Source of the DNA: Gemmatimonadaceae bacterium
GTDB taxonomy: Bacteria > Gemmatimonadota > Gemmatimonadetes > Gemmatimonadales > Gemmatimonadaceae
Length of the DNA stretch: 64,000 nt
Assembly (NCBI GenBank): GCA_036003045.1
Contig: DASYSS010000017.1
Location: 248,001 to 312,000, forward strand
Direction of reading: 5' to 3'
The notes beneath the pieces are model-generated. The model saw only the letters and a list, made by a program, of their open reading frames with translations. It was not told where the DNA came from and did no database searches. Positions within the stretch are counted from its first letter, which is position 1; the number at the start of each line of letters is the position of its first letter. Position numbers and translations under genes: made by a program. Positions 1 through 7,958 of this stretch are shown piece after piece.

Positions 1-201
1 CTCTGTCGACCATCAGTAGTCGGCCGTACCCGTCGCTGACCCAGGCGCGAGCCGTCGCCGCGGGGTGGTCCGAGGCTGGCTGACCGGCCGTCGAACCACG
101 GGTCAGCGCTCCAGTCTGAATCTCGAATCTCGGGATGACGAGCATGGCAAGAACGTAGGCGCACTTGAAGCCAGCGCGACTGCGTTGCGCGGATCCGACT
201 T

Positions 202-217
202 TGTGAATAAATTCACA
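202..217. promoter_or_regulatory. CRP-type operator, TGTGA-N6-TCACA
   Basis: The 16 bases form a perfect inverted repeat, TGTGA-ATAAAT-TCACA, which is the exact consensus half-site arrangement of CRP-family regulators. It lies about 60 bp upstream of the cupredoxin lipoprotein start at 279. A Crp/Fnr-family regulator is encoded at 17992-18729 and keeps the Arg-Glu pair of the CRP recognition helix, so it is a candidate binder. I could not place clear -35/-10 boxes, so whether the site activates or represses is unknown. Confidence 0.7.
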
Positions 218-278
218 TTCCCAACGTACCGAAGTGCTCCACAACACGATCAGCTAGGCACCCCGGAGGTTCCCAGCA

Positions 279-779
279 ATGCGGTTCAGCGGATTGGTGC
301 TCCTCGCGAGCGCGGCTCTCGTCGGCGCTTGCGGCGGCGGCGAGAACAAGCCCAAGGATACGACAAGCGCCCCGGCCTCGGCCGCCACCCCACCGGCCAA
401 TCCGGCGCCGGCGGCTGGCGCACTGGCCAAGATTGCTCCGACGGGCAAGACGGTTGAAGTCAAGATGATTGGCGATGACAAAGGCTATCGTTTCGAGCCC
501 GCGGATCTCACGATCAAGAGCGGCGATGCGGTCAAGTTCGTCATGGTCGCCGGGGGACCGCACGACGTTCAGTTCGACCCCGCCACGACGCCGGCCGACT
601 CCAAGGCCCAGCTCGACGCGAACATGGACGGCAAAGTCGGCGAGCTGCACGGCCCGACGTTGATGAACCCGAACGAGGACTACATTGTCTCGTTCGGCGG
701 CGTAAAGCCCGGAAAGTACGAGTTCCACTGCACGCCACACATCGCCATGAACATGAAGGGCACGATCACCGTTCAGTAA
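279..779 (+). CDS. Cupredoxin (plastocyanin-like) lipoprotein
   Basis: A 166-residue blue-copper protein, presumably an electron carrier tethered on the outer face of a membrane. Residues 1-18 are a lipoprotein signal with lipobox LVGAC (Cys18). They are followed by an Ala/Pro/Thr-rich linker (about 25-50) and a cupredoxin domain (about 55-166). The type-1 copper ligands are visible in order: His95 (GGPHDV), Cys151, His154 (HCTPH), then Met157 or Met159. A GGAGG Shine-Dalgarno sits 8 nt before ATG 279. Transcription probably ends at the strong terminator at 806-834, so the gene looks monocistronic. Its consensus CRP-type operator suggests control by redox or carbon state. The redox partner cannot be told from sequence. 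Confidence 0.88.
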   Translation: MRFSGLVLLASAALVGACGGGENKPKDTTSAPASAATPPANPAPAAGALAKIAPTGKTVEVKMIGDDKGYRFEPADLTIKSGDAVKFVMVAGGPHDVQFDPATTPADSKAQLDANMDGKVGELHGPTLMNPNEDYIVSFGGVKPGKYEFHCTPHIAMNMKGTITVQ

Positions 780-805
780 CGCCAGGCGGTCGAGCACAGT
801 CAGAG

Positions 806-834
806 CGCGGGGCCTTCTGGCCCCGCGTTTTTTT
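806..834 (+). terminator. Rho-independent terminator after cupredoxin gene
   Basis: A perfect 9-bp stem (CGCGGGGCC / GGCCCCGCG) with loop TTCT is followed by seven T residues. It begins 26 nt after the cupredoxin stop codon. Confidence 0.93.
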
Positions 835-888
835 GCCGTCTAGCAGGCTCGGTAGCACCGGCCCAAGGGACATGACAGACTTCGATAC

Positions 889-2625
889 ATGATGCAGTCG
901 ACCGCCGAATTCTCGACGTCCCAGCATCGGAGCATTTCGCGCCAGGCGTGGCTCACAGCGCGCGCACGCAACGCGGTGAACCGTCCGGTGTTCATCGGCG
1001 CGGTCGCCATCAGCACATTCGTGGCGGTCTTGGTGTCCCTCGTGATCACGCCGTTTCAGTCGCGGCGGTCGACGACACCGCTGACCGCGCGCGCGCCGCG
1101 GCCGGATACCGCGCTGTACGCTTCCGCAGTGACACACGCTCGTGGGCGCCTCGCGTCAGTCGAGTCGGCGCTAGCCCAGGCCCGCTCTGCGGCCGTATCG
1201 CAGCCACGCGGGCTTCCCGCGCTCAATCCGGCCAATCTCGTCGCGAGGGACTCTTTGGCCGCGGCGGCAGGGAATCTTGATGCGTTGCTCACCAGGATCG
1301 AGACCGCGCCAGTGATCGCCGCGTACCGGGCCCTGGCGCAGTCTCCACCTCTCGCTCGTCAGCAGCGAGTAAAAGCGCTCCTCGATTCGCTCAACGAGAT
1401 CGAGCGAGAACGGGATGCATTCGGATTGCCGGGAGGCGGAGACGCGCAAGCGGCCGCGCTCGCGGCGCGGGCGACGGGCGTCGGACAGTCGATCGAGGCG
1501 ATCGGCCGCGCTACGAGAGATTCGCTTCGACAATTGACGGCGGGGCTCGGCGTTGCCAGCGAAGAACAGCTGACGGCCACCGCTCCGACGACGGACACCG
1601 TGGGCTGGGTCGGCGAGCGCGATTCGGCGCAATCGATGGTCGTCGACGCGGAGACGGCGCTCGTGAACGCGCGACGACGCGCCGACGACTACGACCGGGA
1701 TGCCGCCCGTTCGCGCGCTGCCGCCCAGGTGAGCGCGCCGCCCGTGGCGCTCCTCGGCGCCGCGCTCGTCATCGGGATCGTACTCGGATTTGGCGCGGCT
1801 TTCTTCGGCGAGATGCGGAACCCGCGCATCAGTGACGACCACGAGGTCGAGCGAGCCACCGGTGTCAGAGTCCTCGCGACCGCGGCCCGGAGACAGCGCG
1901 ACCCGAACCGCGACCGGCGTCTCGCGGACCGAATGGCGCCGCCGTACTTCGACCCAAGAGCACCGAGCTACCAGTTGACGTATCTGCACGTCGTGCGCGC
2001 GGGGGCGACGCGGCTGTCGCTGGCGATCACGGGTGCGGACACAGGAATTGCCGCGGTCGTCGCCATGAACGTCGCCGCGATCGCGGCCGATGAGGCCCGC
2101 AGCACGATTCTGATCGATACTGACGCGACCGTGTTGCCGGTGGCGGCCGCTCTGCGTTGCCACGCCGAGCCGGGAATCGCGGACATCCTTCGCTCGCACA
2201 TCGACTGGGCGGAGGTGACGACACAGACCATGGCCGGACGGAGTCGCACGATCGACGTCATTCCGAGCGGTATCTCGCCGACGCCGCTCGATCCAACGGC
2301 GCTCGTCGCCCTGTTTCGCCAGGAGGCGATGCGCCTGGCGCGTCACTACGAGGCGATCGTCGTCGTCGCAAGCCTCGAACATGTGACAGCGGGCCTGGGA
2401 GGAGCGCTTCCCGTTCCCGACGTCATCGTGTGCGCGCGCGTGGGACACACACGACTCGCCGATCTGCGCGCGGCGCTGGACGGAGTTCGAAACGGAGGCG
2501 GCACACCGATCGGCGTCGTTCTCTGGGACTCGGTTCCGCCTCCGACGTTGAGCGCGGAGCGGGTCGAAACGAGTCCTCGACCGCTGCAAACGGCGGAGAT
2601 GCAGACGCTGACGCGCGGCCGGTGA
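889..2625 (+). CDS. Wzz/BY-kinase-like polysaccharide chain-length protein, degenerate P-loop
   Basis: 578 residues with the layout of bacterial tyrosine-kinase/chain-length regulators of exopolysaccharide export. There is a cytoplasmic N-terminus, TM1 at about 33-55, a long Ala/Arg/Asp-rich periplasmic helical region (about 60-280) and TM2 at about 286-306. A cytoplasmic P-loop-ATPase-like domain follows (about 370-550). The Walker A position reads TGADTGIA (381-388) and lacks the Lys-Ser/Thr needed for nucleotide. The A-prime motif ILIDTDA (407-413) is retained, while the Walker B position (AIVVVAS, 489-495) has lost its Asp. There is no Tyr-rich tail. This points to a pseudokinase that may act as a scaffold for polymer export. 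No glycosyltransferase or Wza-like gene is adjacent, so the partner polymer is unknown. No Shine-Dalgarno is evident at ATG 889 (ATG 892 is possible). Confidence 0.68.
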   Translation: MMQSTAEFSTSQHRSISRQAWLTARARNAVNRPVFIGAVAISTFVAVLVSLVITPFQSRRSTTPLTARAPRPDTALYASAVTHARGRLASVESALAQARSAAVSQPRGLPALNPANLVARDSLAAAAGNLDALLTRIETAPVIAAYRALAQSPPLARQQRVKALLDSLNEIERERDAFGLPGGGDAQAAALAARATGVGQSIEAIGRATRDSLRQLTAGLGVASEEQLTATAPTTDTVGWVGERDSAQSMVVDAETALVNARRRADDYDRDAARSRAAAQVSAPPVALLGAALVIGIVLGFGAAFFGEMRNPRISDDHEVERATGVRVLATAARRQRDPNRDRRLADRMAPPYFDPRAPSYQLTYLHVVRAGATRLSLAITGADTGIAAVVAMNVAAIAADEARSTILIDTDATVLPVAAALRCHAEPGIADILRSHIDWAEVTTQTMAGRSRTIDVIPSGISPTPLDPTALVALFRQEAMRLARHYEAIVVVASLEHVTAGLGGALPVPDVIVCARVGHTRLADLRAALDGVRNGGGTPIGVVLWDSVPPPTLSAERVETSPRPLQTAEMQTLTRGR

Positions 2626-2653
2626 GTCGATCCGTTGCGATGGCTTCCTGGCG

Positions 2654-3109
2654 GTGCTCGTCGCGGCTAGCATCCCCTCCGTGTGGGCCGATACCGTCTT
2701 GAGCGCCGAACGCCAGTACGTCGCGCGACTGCTCGCGTGGGCAGCCCTATCCATCATCGCGGCGACCGCAATCGCCGTGGTACTGGCCGCGCGACACATA
2801 AAGTCTCCGGTGCTCAAGCACTTCGCGGTGCAACTAGGCGGGTGGGGGTTCGTGCTGGGTCTCGTCGGCGCGATGGCGTGGCACGGGTTGCACCTACGCG
2901 ATCTGGCCGGCGCGACTCGACTCGAGCGTGCAACATGGATGCGTGTCGGGTTCGACGTCGGCGTCATCGGGATGGGAGCGGTACTGGCTGCGTCGTCCCG
3001 CTGGTTCGGCCGCAATATGGCGGGAATGGGCGCCGGGGCAGGTCTGGCGGTGCAAGGCGCTGCGCTGCTGGTGATCGACCTTCAACTCGTTTCCGCCGTC
3101 TCGAGATGA
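2654..3109 (+). CDS. Small multi-pass membrane protein, function unknown
   Basis: About 151 residues with four predicted hydrophobic segments: about 25-46, 58-75, 100-115 and 125-148. I recognise no catalytic motif. The WxxH-containing stretch between TM2 and TM3 resembles small uncharacterised membrane families. The start is uncertain: GTG 2654 gives the longest form, and in-frame GTG 2681 (142 residues) is equally plausible because neither has a clear Shine-Dalgarno. It lies 28 nt after the BY-kinase-like gene and 6 nt before the msrC-like gene, so the three may be co-transcribed. Confidence 0.6.
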   Translation: MLVAASIPSVWADTVLSAERQYVARLLAWAALSIIAATAIAVVLAARHIKSPVLKHFAVQLGGWGFVLGLVGAMAWHGLHLRDLAGATRLERATWMRVGFDVGVIGMGAVLAASSRWFGRNMAGMGAGAGLAVQGAALLVIDLQLVSAVSR

Positions 3110-3115
3110 GCTTCG

Positions 3116-3610
3116 ATGATTGAAGGGGTGATGGATCTGCGGCACGAGCCGCGTGACCGCGCGTACGCGCTCCTCCACTCCCAGATGCTCGGCGTGCTTG
3201 CCGGTCTGGACGACGACATCACCGGGATGGCGACGCTGGCTTCCCTGCTCCACTTCTCGTTCGGGCATCTTTGGACGGGCTTCTATCGAGTCGTCGGTCC
3301 CGAGTTGCTGCGGGTCGGACCCTATCAGGGCACGCTCGGTTGCCTCGAGATCGCCTTCGGTCGGGGCGTCTGCGGCACGTCGGCCGCGGAGCGGCGGACG
3401 GTGATCGTTCCGGACGTGTCACGATTTCCCGGACACATCACGTGCGATGCGCGATCCAAGTCGGAGATTGTCGTCCCCGTGTTCGACCGGGCCGGATCGC
3501 TCATCGCGGTGTTGGACATCGATTCTGAACGTCGCGCGACATTCGACCAGTCCGACGCGGACGGCCTCGAGCGCATCGTTCGCTGGTTCGCCGGCGAAGG
3601 TCGCGGTTGA
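3116..3610 (+). CDS. msrC: Free methionine-(R)-sulfoxide reductase (GAF-fold)
   Basis: 164 residues forming a single GAF-like domain of the fRMsr family, which reduces free methionine-R-sulfoxide in the cytosol using thioredoxin-type electrons. The three family cysteines are present as Cys76, Cys86 and Cys110. Their spacing (10, then 24) is the same as in E. coli MsrC (84/94/118). Motifs GVCGTSA, FPGHITCDA and SEIVVPV match the family. The length is normal. ATG 3116 follows the previous stop by 6 nt; the in-frame ATG 3131 is an alternative. The role is oxidative-damage repair. Confidence 0.9.
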   Translation: MIEGVMDLRHEPRDRAYALLHSQMLGVLAGLDDDITGMATLASLLHFSFGHLWTGFYRVVGPELLRVGPYQGTLGCLEIAFGRGVCGTSAAERRTVIVPDVSRFPGHITCDARSKSEIVVPVFDRAGSLIAVLDIDSERRATFDQSDADGLERIVRWFAGEGRG

Positions 3611-3645
3611 CGCCCCCATAGCCGACGTGTAGGCTGATCTTGGCC

Positions 3646-4272
3646 ATGACCAGTCCGGGTTATTCCGATCGTGTGAACCACGCCTTGGCGTTCGCGGCCA
3701 AACATCACGATCAGCAGGTGCGCAAAGGGACGCGCGCCCCCTATGGGACACATCCGGCGAACGTCGCGATCATTCTGACGCGATACGAGCGAGACGACGT
3801 CTCGGTCGTCGCCGGAATTCTCTTTCAGGTCGTCGAAGATTCCGTCCGTCAGGGCAACTCGCGAGAAATGCTCGATCAACGCGTGGCCGCCAAGTTCGGG
3901 CGGCCGGCGCTCGAACTCGACCTTGCGGTCGTCGAGCGACGCATCGACGACGACGGGGTCGAGCTTTCGCCGGACGAGCGTCGCGACGACGCGCTCGCGC
4001 GATTGGCCGACGCGAGCGAGGCGGCGCGCTGGATCTCCGCTGCGCACGTCTTGCACGAGGCGGGCACTTTGCTGGCCGACCTTCGCCGCACGATCGATCC
4101 CGGCACCGTTTGGACGCGTTTTTCGGGTGGCCCGCAGGAAACGGTTCGCGGCTATCGCCGCACGGTCGATCGGCTCCGCGAATTGGGTTTCCGCGGCGAA
4201 ATCATGACCGAGCTCGAGGATGTCGTGGTCGCGCTCGAATCGGCTTCGCGAGATCAGCCGGTCGGCTTTTGA
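3646..4272 (+). CDS. RelA/SpoT-type HD-fold protein with lost metal ligands
   Basis: About 208 residues aligned by eye with the (p)ppGpp-hydrolase HD fold. The first His region is kept (YGTHPANVA, about residues 32-40). The eponymous His-Asp of the usual LLHDVVED motif is replaced by Phe-Gln (GILFQVVED). The later Asp of the usual ADRLHN-type motif is a His (SAAHVLHEAG). So the metal site looks destroyed while the fold is preserved, which suggests a binding or regulatory role rather than hydrolysis. The start is ATG 3646; TTG 3640 in frame is less likely. It converges on ispG with only 4 nt between stop codons. No synthetase domain is present. Confidence 0.6.
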   Translation: MTSPGYSDRVNHALAFAAKHHDQQVRKGTRAPYGTHPANVAIILTRYERDDVSVVAGILFQVVEDSVRQGNSREMLDQRVAAKFGRPALELDLAVVERRIDDDGVELSPDERRDDALARLADASEAARWISAAHVLHEAGTLLADLRRTIDPGTVWTRFSGGPQETVRGYRRTVDRLRELGFRGEIMTELEDVVVALESASRDQPVGF

Positions 4273-4276
4273 CGGC

Positions 4277-5521
4277 TCATCGTGTGGCCGTGGCCGGTTC
4301 GCGATAGCGCGCCGCGACGTAGTCCTCGAGAATCTTTAGAAAATCCTGAACGATCCCGTCGCCTTTGAGCGTCGTGAAGAGCTGCCCGTCGACGTAGACG
4401 GGGGCTTTCGGTTCCTCGAAGGTTCCGGGGAGTGAGATGCCGATGTTCGCGTGCTTGGACTCGCCCGGTCCGTTGACGACGCAGCCCATCACGGCGACCC
4501 GCAGCTCCTCGACGCCCGCGTGCCGCTCGCGCCAGACCGGCATCTGCTCGCGGATGTAGGTCTGAATGTCTTCGGCCATGTGTTGAAAGAACGTCGACGT
4601 GGTACGCCCACAGCCCGGACACGCCGTTACCTGTGGCGCGAAGCTTCGCAGGCCGAGCGACTGCAGGATTTGCTGCGCCACGAGGACTTCCTCGGTGCGG
4701 TCGCCGTTGGGCCGTGGCGTCAGCGAAACGCGAATGGTGTCGCCGATTCCCTCGGCGAGAAGGATCGAAAGCCCTGCCGTGCTGGCGACGACCCCCTTGG
4801 TGCCCATTCCGGCTTCGGTAAGCCCGAGGTGCAGCGGATAGTCGCAGCGCCCGGCAAGGCGCCGATACACCTCGACGAGGTCCTGCACCCCTGAAACCTT
4901 TGCGGAAATGATGATGCGGTCGTGCCCCAATCCGACTTGCTCCGCCAACTCCGCCGAGCGCAGTGCGCTCGCCAGCATGGCGTCGATGTAGACGTCGCGC
5001 GCGTCGCGAGGCGATTGAGCGCGCGCGTTTTCGTCCATCATCGTCGTCAACAGATCCTGATCCAGCGATCCCCAGTTGACGCCGATTCGAACGGGCCTGG
5101 CGTTGTCGACCGCGATCTGAACGATCGTGCGAAAATTCTCGTCGCGTCGTTTCCCGCCGACATTGCCGGGGTTGATGCGATACTTGGCGAGTACCGCCGC
5201 GCAGGCGGGGTACTTCGCGAGCAGCAGATGCCCGTTGTAGTGAAAATCCCCGACGATAGGCACGACGACGCCCGCGTCGGCCACGCGCTGAGCAAGCTCG
5301 GGGACCGCCGCCGCCGCCGGCTCGTTGTTCACCGTCACCCGGACCAGCTGCGAACCGGCCCGCGCGAGGGCAATCACCTGCTCCGCCGTTTGCGCGGCGT
5401 CGGCGGTATCGGTGTTCGTCATCGACTGCACGACCACGGGCGCGGCGGATCCGACCTGCACGCCGTCGATCCACGTGCTGACGGTCGGTCGCCGATTCGA
5501 CTGGGAAGGAGAGGGTGCCAA
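4277..5521 (-). CDS. ispG: 4-hydroxy-3-methylbut-2-enyl diphosphate synthase
   Basis: 414 residues. IspG (GcpE) converts methylerythritol cyclodiphosphate to HMBPP in the non-mevalonate isoprenoid pathway, using a [4Fe-4S] cluster. The N-terminal TIM barrel starts with the family signature [11 protein letters not shown] (about 29-39). The cluster cysteines are visible as Cys301 and Cys304 (ACPGCGR) and Cys347 (GCVVNGPGE), with the fourth ligand Glu354. It is the compact form without the insert domain of plant-type enzymes. The start codon is TTG 5521; no ATG occurs before the conserved QSMTNT motif, so TTG is required. It converges on the HD-fold gene. No other MEP-pathway gene is in the window. 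Confidence 0.94.
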   Translation of the reverse strand: MAPSPSQSNRRPTVSTWIDGVQVGSAAPVVVQSMTNTDTADAAQTAEQVIALARAGSQLVRVTVNNEPAAAAVPELAQRVADAGVVVPIVGDFHYNGHLLLAKYPACAAVLAKYRINPGNVGGKRRDENFRTIVQIAVDNARPVRIGVNWGSLDQDLLTTMMDENARAQSPRDARDVYIDAMLASALRSAELAEQVGLGHDRIIISAKVSGVQDLVEVYRRLAGRCDYPLHLGLTEAGMGTKGVVASTAGLSILLAEGIGDTIRVSLTPRPNGDRTEEVLVAQQILQSLGLRSFAPQVTACPGCGRTTSTFFQHMAEDIQTYIREQMPVWRERHAGVEELRVAVMGCVVNGPGESKHANIGISLPGTFEEPKAPVYVDGQLFTTLKGDGIVQDFLKILEDYVAARYREPATATR

Positions 5522-5597
5522 GGTATCGGTCTCGATTTACGACGCCGAAAGATACGCCGCGGCCAGGGGCCGGAGACCGACGGTTCGCGGGTGCTGC

Positions 5598-5626
5598 TTG
5601 ACCGCGGTTTCTGGTACTACTACTTT
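5598..5626 (+). promoter_or_regulatory. Probable sigma-70 promoter of the first cold-shock gene
   Basis: TTGACC (5598-5603), a 17-bp spacer and TACTTT (5621-5626). This predicts a start near 5633 and a leader of about 100 nt before the ATG at 5732. Long leaders are usual for cold-shock mRNAs. Confidence 0.5.
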
Positions 5627-5731
5627 GGCCGTCGCCTGAAACCGGGGCGTCCGCGGGTGTCGGATGACGGGATCGGGTTTTACCACCCGCGCAACACGGT
5701 GTTGTAGCGGACGGACCTCAGGGAGTAGAAC

Positions 5732-5947
5732 ATGCGCACGACGGGAAAGGTGAAGTGGTTCAACGACGCCAAGGGGTTTGGGTTCATCACGCCAGACGGC
5801 GGAGACAAGGACTGCTTCGTCCACTACAGCTCCATCCAGGGGAACGGGTTCAAGACGTTGGCAGAGGGTGAACCCGTTGAGTTCGACCTCGTCCAAGGCC
5901 AGAAAGGACCGGCCGCGGAGAATGTCAGCAAGATCGTGGCTCGTTAG
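5732..5947 (+). CDS. Cold-shock protein, CspA family
   Basis: A 71-residue single cold-shock domain: a five-stranded beta-barrel that binds single-stranded RNA/DNA and acts as an RNA chaperone. RNP1 reads KGFGFI (14-19) and RNP2 reads CFVHY (about 28-32), after the [10 protein letters not shown] opening. CAGGGAG lies 7-8 nt before ATG 5732. It has its own predicted promoter and a strong terminator, so it is a stand-alone transcript. A close paralogue lies at 20454-20663. Confidence 0.95.
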   Translation: MRTTGKVKWFNDAKGFGFITPDGGDKDCFVHYSSIQGNGFKTLAEGEPVEFDLVQGQKGPAAENVSKIVAR

Positions 5948-5964
5948 AAAAATCGAAACAGACG

Positions 5965-6007
5965 ACGGCGGGGCGCCTCTCGGTTGAGAAGCGCCCCGCC
6001 GTTTTTT
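5965..6007 (+). terminator. Rho-independent terminator of cold-shock gene
   Basis: A 12-bp perfect outer stem (5965-5976 with 5991-6002) extends through a one-pair mismatch into a 4-bp inner stem TCTC/GAGA with loop GGTT. It is followed by six T residues. It begins 17 nt after the cold-shock stop codon. Confidence 0.93.
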
Positions 6008-6043
6008 GTCGGACGCCCGTGAGCGCGCTCACACGGAGTTTCC

Positions 6044-6427
6044 TCAACGGCCCGCCGGCGGCCGACCGCGCCGAGGAGGGACCGTTGCCTCGGCCGCATC
6101 GGCAATCAGCGAGTCGATAGATGCCACGAAGCCGGCGCGATCGAATCGTAGCTCGAGCTCACCGAGAAGGGCGATTGGCTGGCCATCGTCGGCGGCCAAC
6201 AAGCGGATCGCGAGCGCCGACGCCGGTTCGAGCGGGATTCCCACGCTGCGTACCAGTCGAGCCACGAGCGCCACGTGGTAGATCCCCAAGTGGGATATGC
6301 GGCGAGCGGTACCCTGTCCGACCGACTCGACACCAGGGAGCTCGAATCTGGTGAGCAGATTCTCGACCCAGCGCTGCTCGACACCAGCTACATGTCTGGC
6401 TATTTCAAGATGATAGACTCTTGACAG
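6044..6427 (-). CDS. MerR-like helix-turn-helix DNA-binding protein, CTG start
   Basis: 127 residues when read from CTG 6427. No ATG, GTG or TTG lies between the upstream in-frame stop (6452-6454) and the conserved-looking N-terminus (VYHLEIARHV...). CTG 6427 is preceded by GGAG (6435-6438) with a 7-nt spacer, an ideal Shine-Dalgarno. Starting at the next candidate, TTG 6289, would remove the first half of the HTH. Residues about 5-80 look like a MerR/excisionase winged helix (YHLEIARH, VENLLTRFELPGVE, GIYHVALVARL). The C-terminus ends in a basic RRGRPP tail like an AT-hook. It lies alone between the first cold-shock gene and argH. Its targets are unknown. Confidence 0.55.
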   Translation of the reverse strand: MSRVYHLEIARHVAGVEQRWVENLLTRFELPGVESVGQGTARRISHLGIYHVALVARLVRSVGIPLEPASALAIRLLAADDGQPIALLGELELRFDRAGFVASIDSLIADAAEATVPPRRGRPPAGR

Positions 6428-6496
6428 ATTGTTGCTCCAACAAGAGTAGCTTTAGCGCCCACATTGCCAGATACTCCACTCGAATCGGAGTATATA

Positions 6497-6540
6497 TAAA
6501 TTCGAACGCGACGGCAATCTCCTGGATGGCCGTCGCGTTC
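6497..6540 (-). terminator. Probable terminator of the argG-argH arm
   Basis: A perfect 12-bp inverted repeat (6504-6515 with 6529-6540, arms GAACGCGACGGC / GCCGTCGCGTTC) begins 20 nt after the argH stop on the minus strand. It is followed on that strand by AT-rich sequence (GAATTTATATA) rather than a clean T-run, so efficiency may be moderate. Confidence 0.6.
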
Positions 6541-6560
6541 TGTTCGTTCGCCCACGCTAT

Positions 6561-7958
6561 CTACAGCGACCGCTGCGCCGCCTCCAGCTGGGCGCGGACG
6601 GCAGCTGGACCCGTACCGCCATCCACCTCGCGCCACTCGACGGATCGCGTCGGCGACAGCGCCTCGAACACATCGCCGTCGAACGACGTGTGGGCTTCAG
6701 CGAACGCGGCGAGCGGCAACTCGTCCAGTCCGCAGCGCTCGTCTTCGCAACGGCGAATCAGCCGTCCGACGGCCCGATGTGCGTCGCGGAACGTCACGCC
6801 TTTCCGCACCAAATAATCCGCGAGATCCGTCGCCATCATCGCCGTCGAGAGCGCGCCGCGCATCCGCTGCGTGTTGAACTCGCACTCTTCGAGCGCGCCG
6901 GCAACCGCGGGCAGCACGAGCAACAATGTGTCGACGGCATCGAACAGCACGCGCTTGTCGTCCTGCAAATCCTTGTTGTAGCTGCTCGGCAATCCTTTGA
7001 GCGTCGCGACGAGCGTGGTGAGATCGCCGAGCACGCGCGCCGCCGTGCCGCGCGCCAACTCGAGCGCGTCCGGGTTGCGCTTCTGCGGCATCATGCTCGA
7101 CCCGGACGTGAAGCGATCACCGAACTGCACGAATCCGAATTCGCTCGATCCATAGATGATGAGATCCTCGGCGAGCCGGGACAGATGCGTCCCGATCATC
7201 GTCGCGGCGAACAACAACTCGGCGACGAAATCACGATCGCTCACCGCGTCGATCGAGTTCTGCGAGATCGCGCTGAAGCCAAGGCTCTGCTTGAGCAGCA
7301 CGCGCGATACCGGGTAGGCCGACCCCGCCGCTGCACCGGAGCCGAGCGGCAGCACGGCGGACGCTCGCGACGCCGAACGCACACGGGCGCGATCGCGGTG
7401 CAGCGGCCAGAAATGCGACAACAGCCAGTGCGCCGCCGAGACCGGAATCGCGCGCTGCATGTGCGTGTACGACGGCATGAGCGCGGTTTCCAGGCCGTGT
7501 GCCTGATCGATCATCGTTTGCTGAAGGCGCTTGAGCGCGGCGTCGAGCGCCTTCGCCGCCTCCATCGCCCACAGACGCGTCGCCGTCGCGACCTGATCGT
7601 TCCGGCTTCGTCCGGTGTGCAGCTTCGACGCGGGCTCCCCGATTTCTTCGTGAAGCAGCCGGTCGATCAACGTGTGTACGTCTTCGTCGCTCGGCGCCGG
7701 CGCTTCCCCGCCCTGCAATCGCGCGGCGACCCGGTCGAGACCGTGCTCGATCTCATTGCTCTCGTCGAGCGTCAGGACACCCGCGTGATACAGCGCGACG
7801 GCCCAGGCCTTCGACAACCGCACGTCATGCGGCCAGAGGCGAAAGTCGACGCCGATCGATGAATTCAGCGCGTCAAACTCGCTGGCGACGTCCGCCGAAA
7901 AGCGTCCGCCCCAGAGTTTGTGCGCGGGTCCCGGCACCACGGTCGACGCGGTCGTCAC
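6561..7958 (-). CDS. argH: Argininosuccinate lyase
   Basis: 465 residues, the usual length. It cleaves argininosuccinate to arginine and fumarate, the last step of arginine synthesis. The fumarase/aspartase superfamily signature GSSMMPQKRNPD is present (about residues 287-298) with the catalytic Ser loop. TGRSRNDQVATATRL near residue 118 is typical ASL. It starts with GTG 7958, overlapping the argG stop by 4 bp (GTGA), so it is translationally coupled to argG. A hairpin follows the stop at 6504-6540. Confidence 0.97.
   Translation of the reverse strand: MTTASTVVPGPAHKLWGGRFSADVASEFDALNSSIGVDFRLWPHDVRLSKAWAVALYHAGVLTLDESNEIEHGLDRVAARLQGGEAPAPSDEDVHTLIDRLLHEEIGEPASKLHTGRSRNDQVATATRLWAMEAAKALDAALKRLQQTMIDQAHGLETALMPSYTHMQRAIPVSAAHWLLSHFWPLHRDRARVRSASRASAVLPLGSGAAAGSAYPVSRVLLKQSLGFSAISQNSIDAVSDRDFVAELLFAATMIGTHLSRLAEDLIIYGSSEFGFVQFGDRFTSGSSMMPQKRNPDALELARGTAARVLGDLTTLVATLKGLPSSYNKDLQDDKRVLFDAVDTLLLVLPAVAGALEECEFNTQRMRGALSTAMMATDLADYLVRKGVTFRDAHRAVGRLIRRCEDERCGLDELPLAAFAEAHTSFDGDVFEALSPTRSVEWREVDGGTGPAAVRAQLEAAQRSL

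Noticed and set aside
1171-3015. 614-codon open frame on the minus strand opposite the BY-kinase-like gene
   Set aside because: Arg/His/Pro-rich shadow of the GC-rich coding strand. No motif, and it would run opposite two well-supported genes.
4922-5707. 261-codon plus-strand frame across the ispG 5-prime region
   Set aside because: Shadow of ispG. It also contains the cold-shock promoter.
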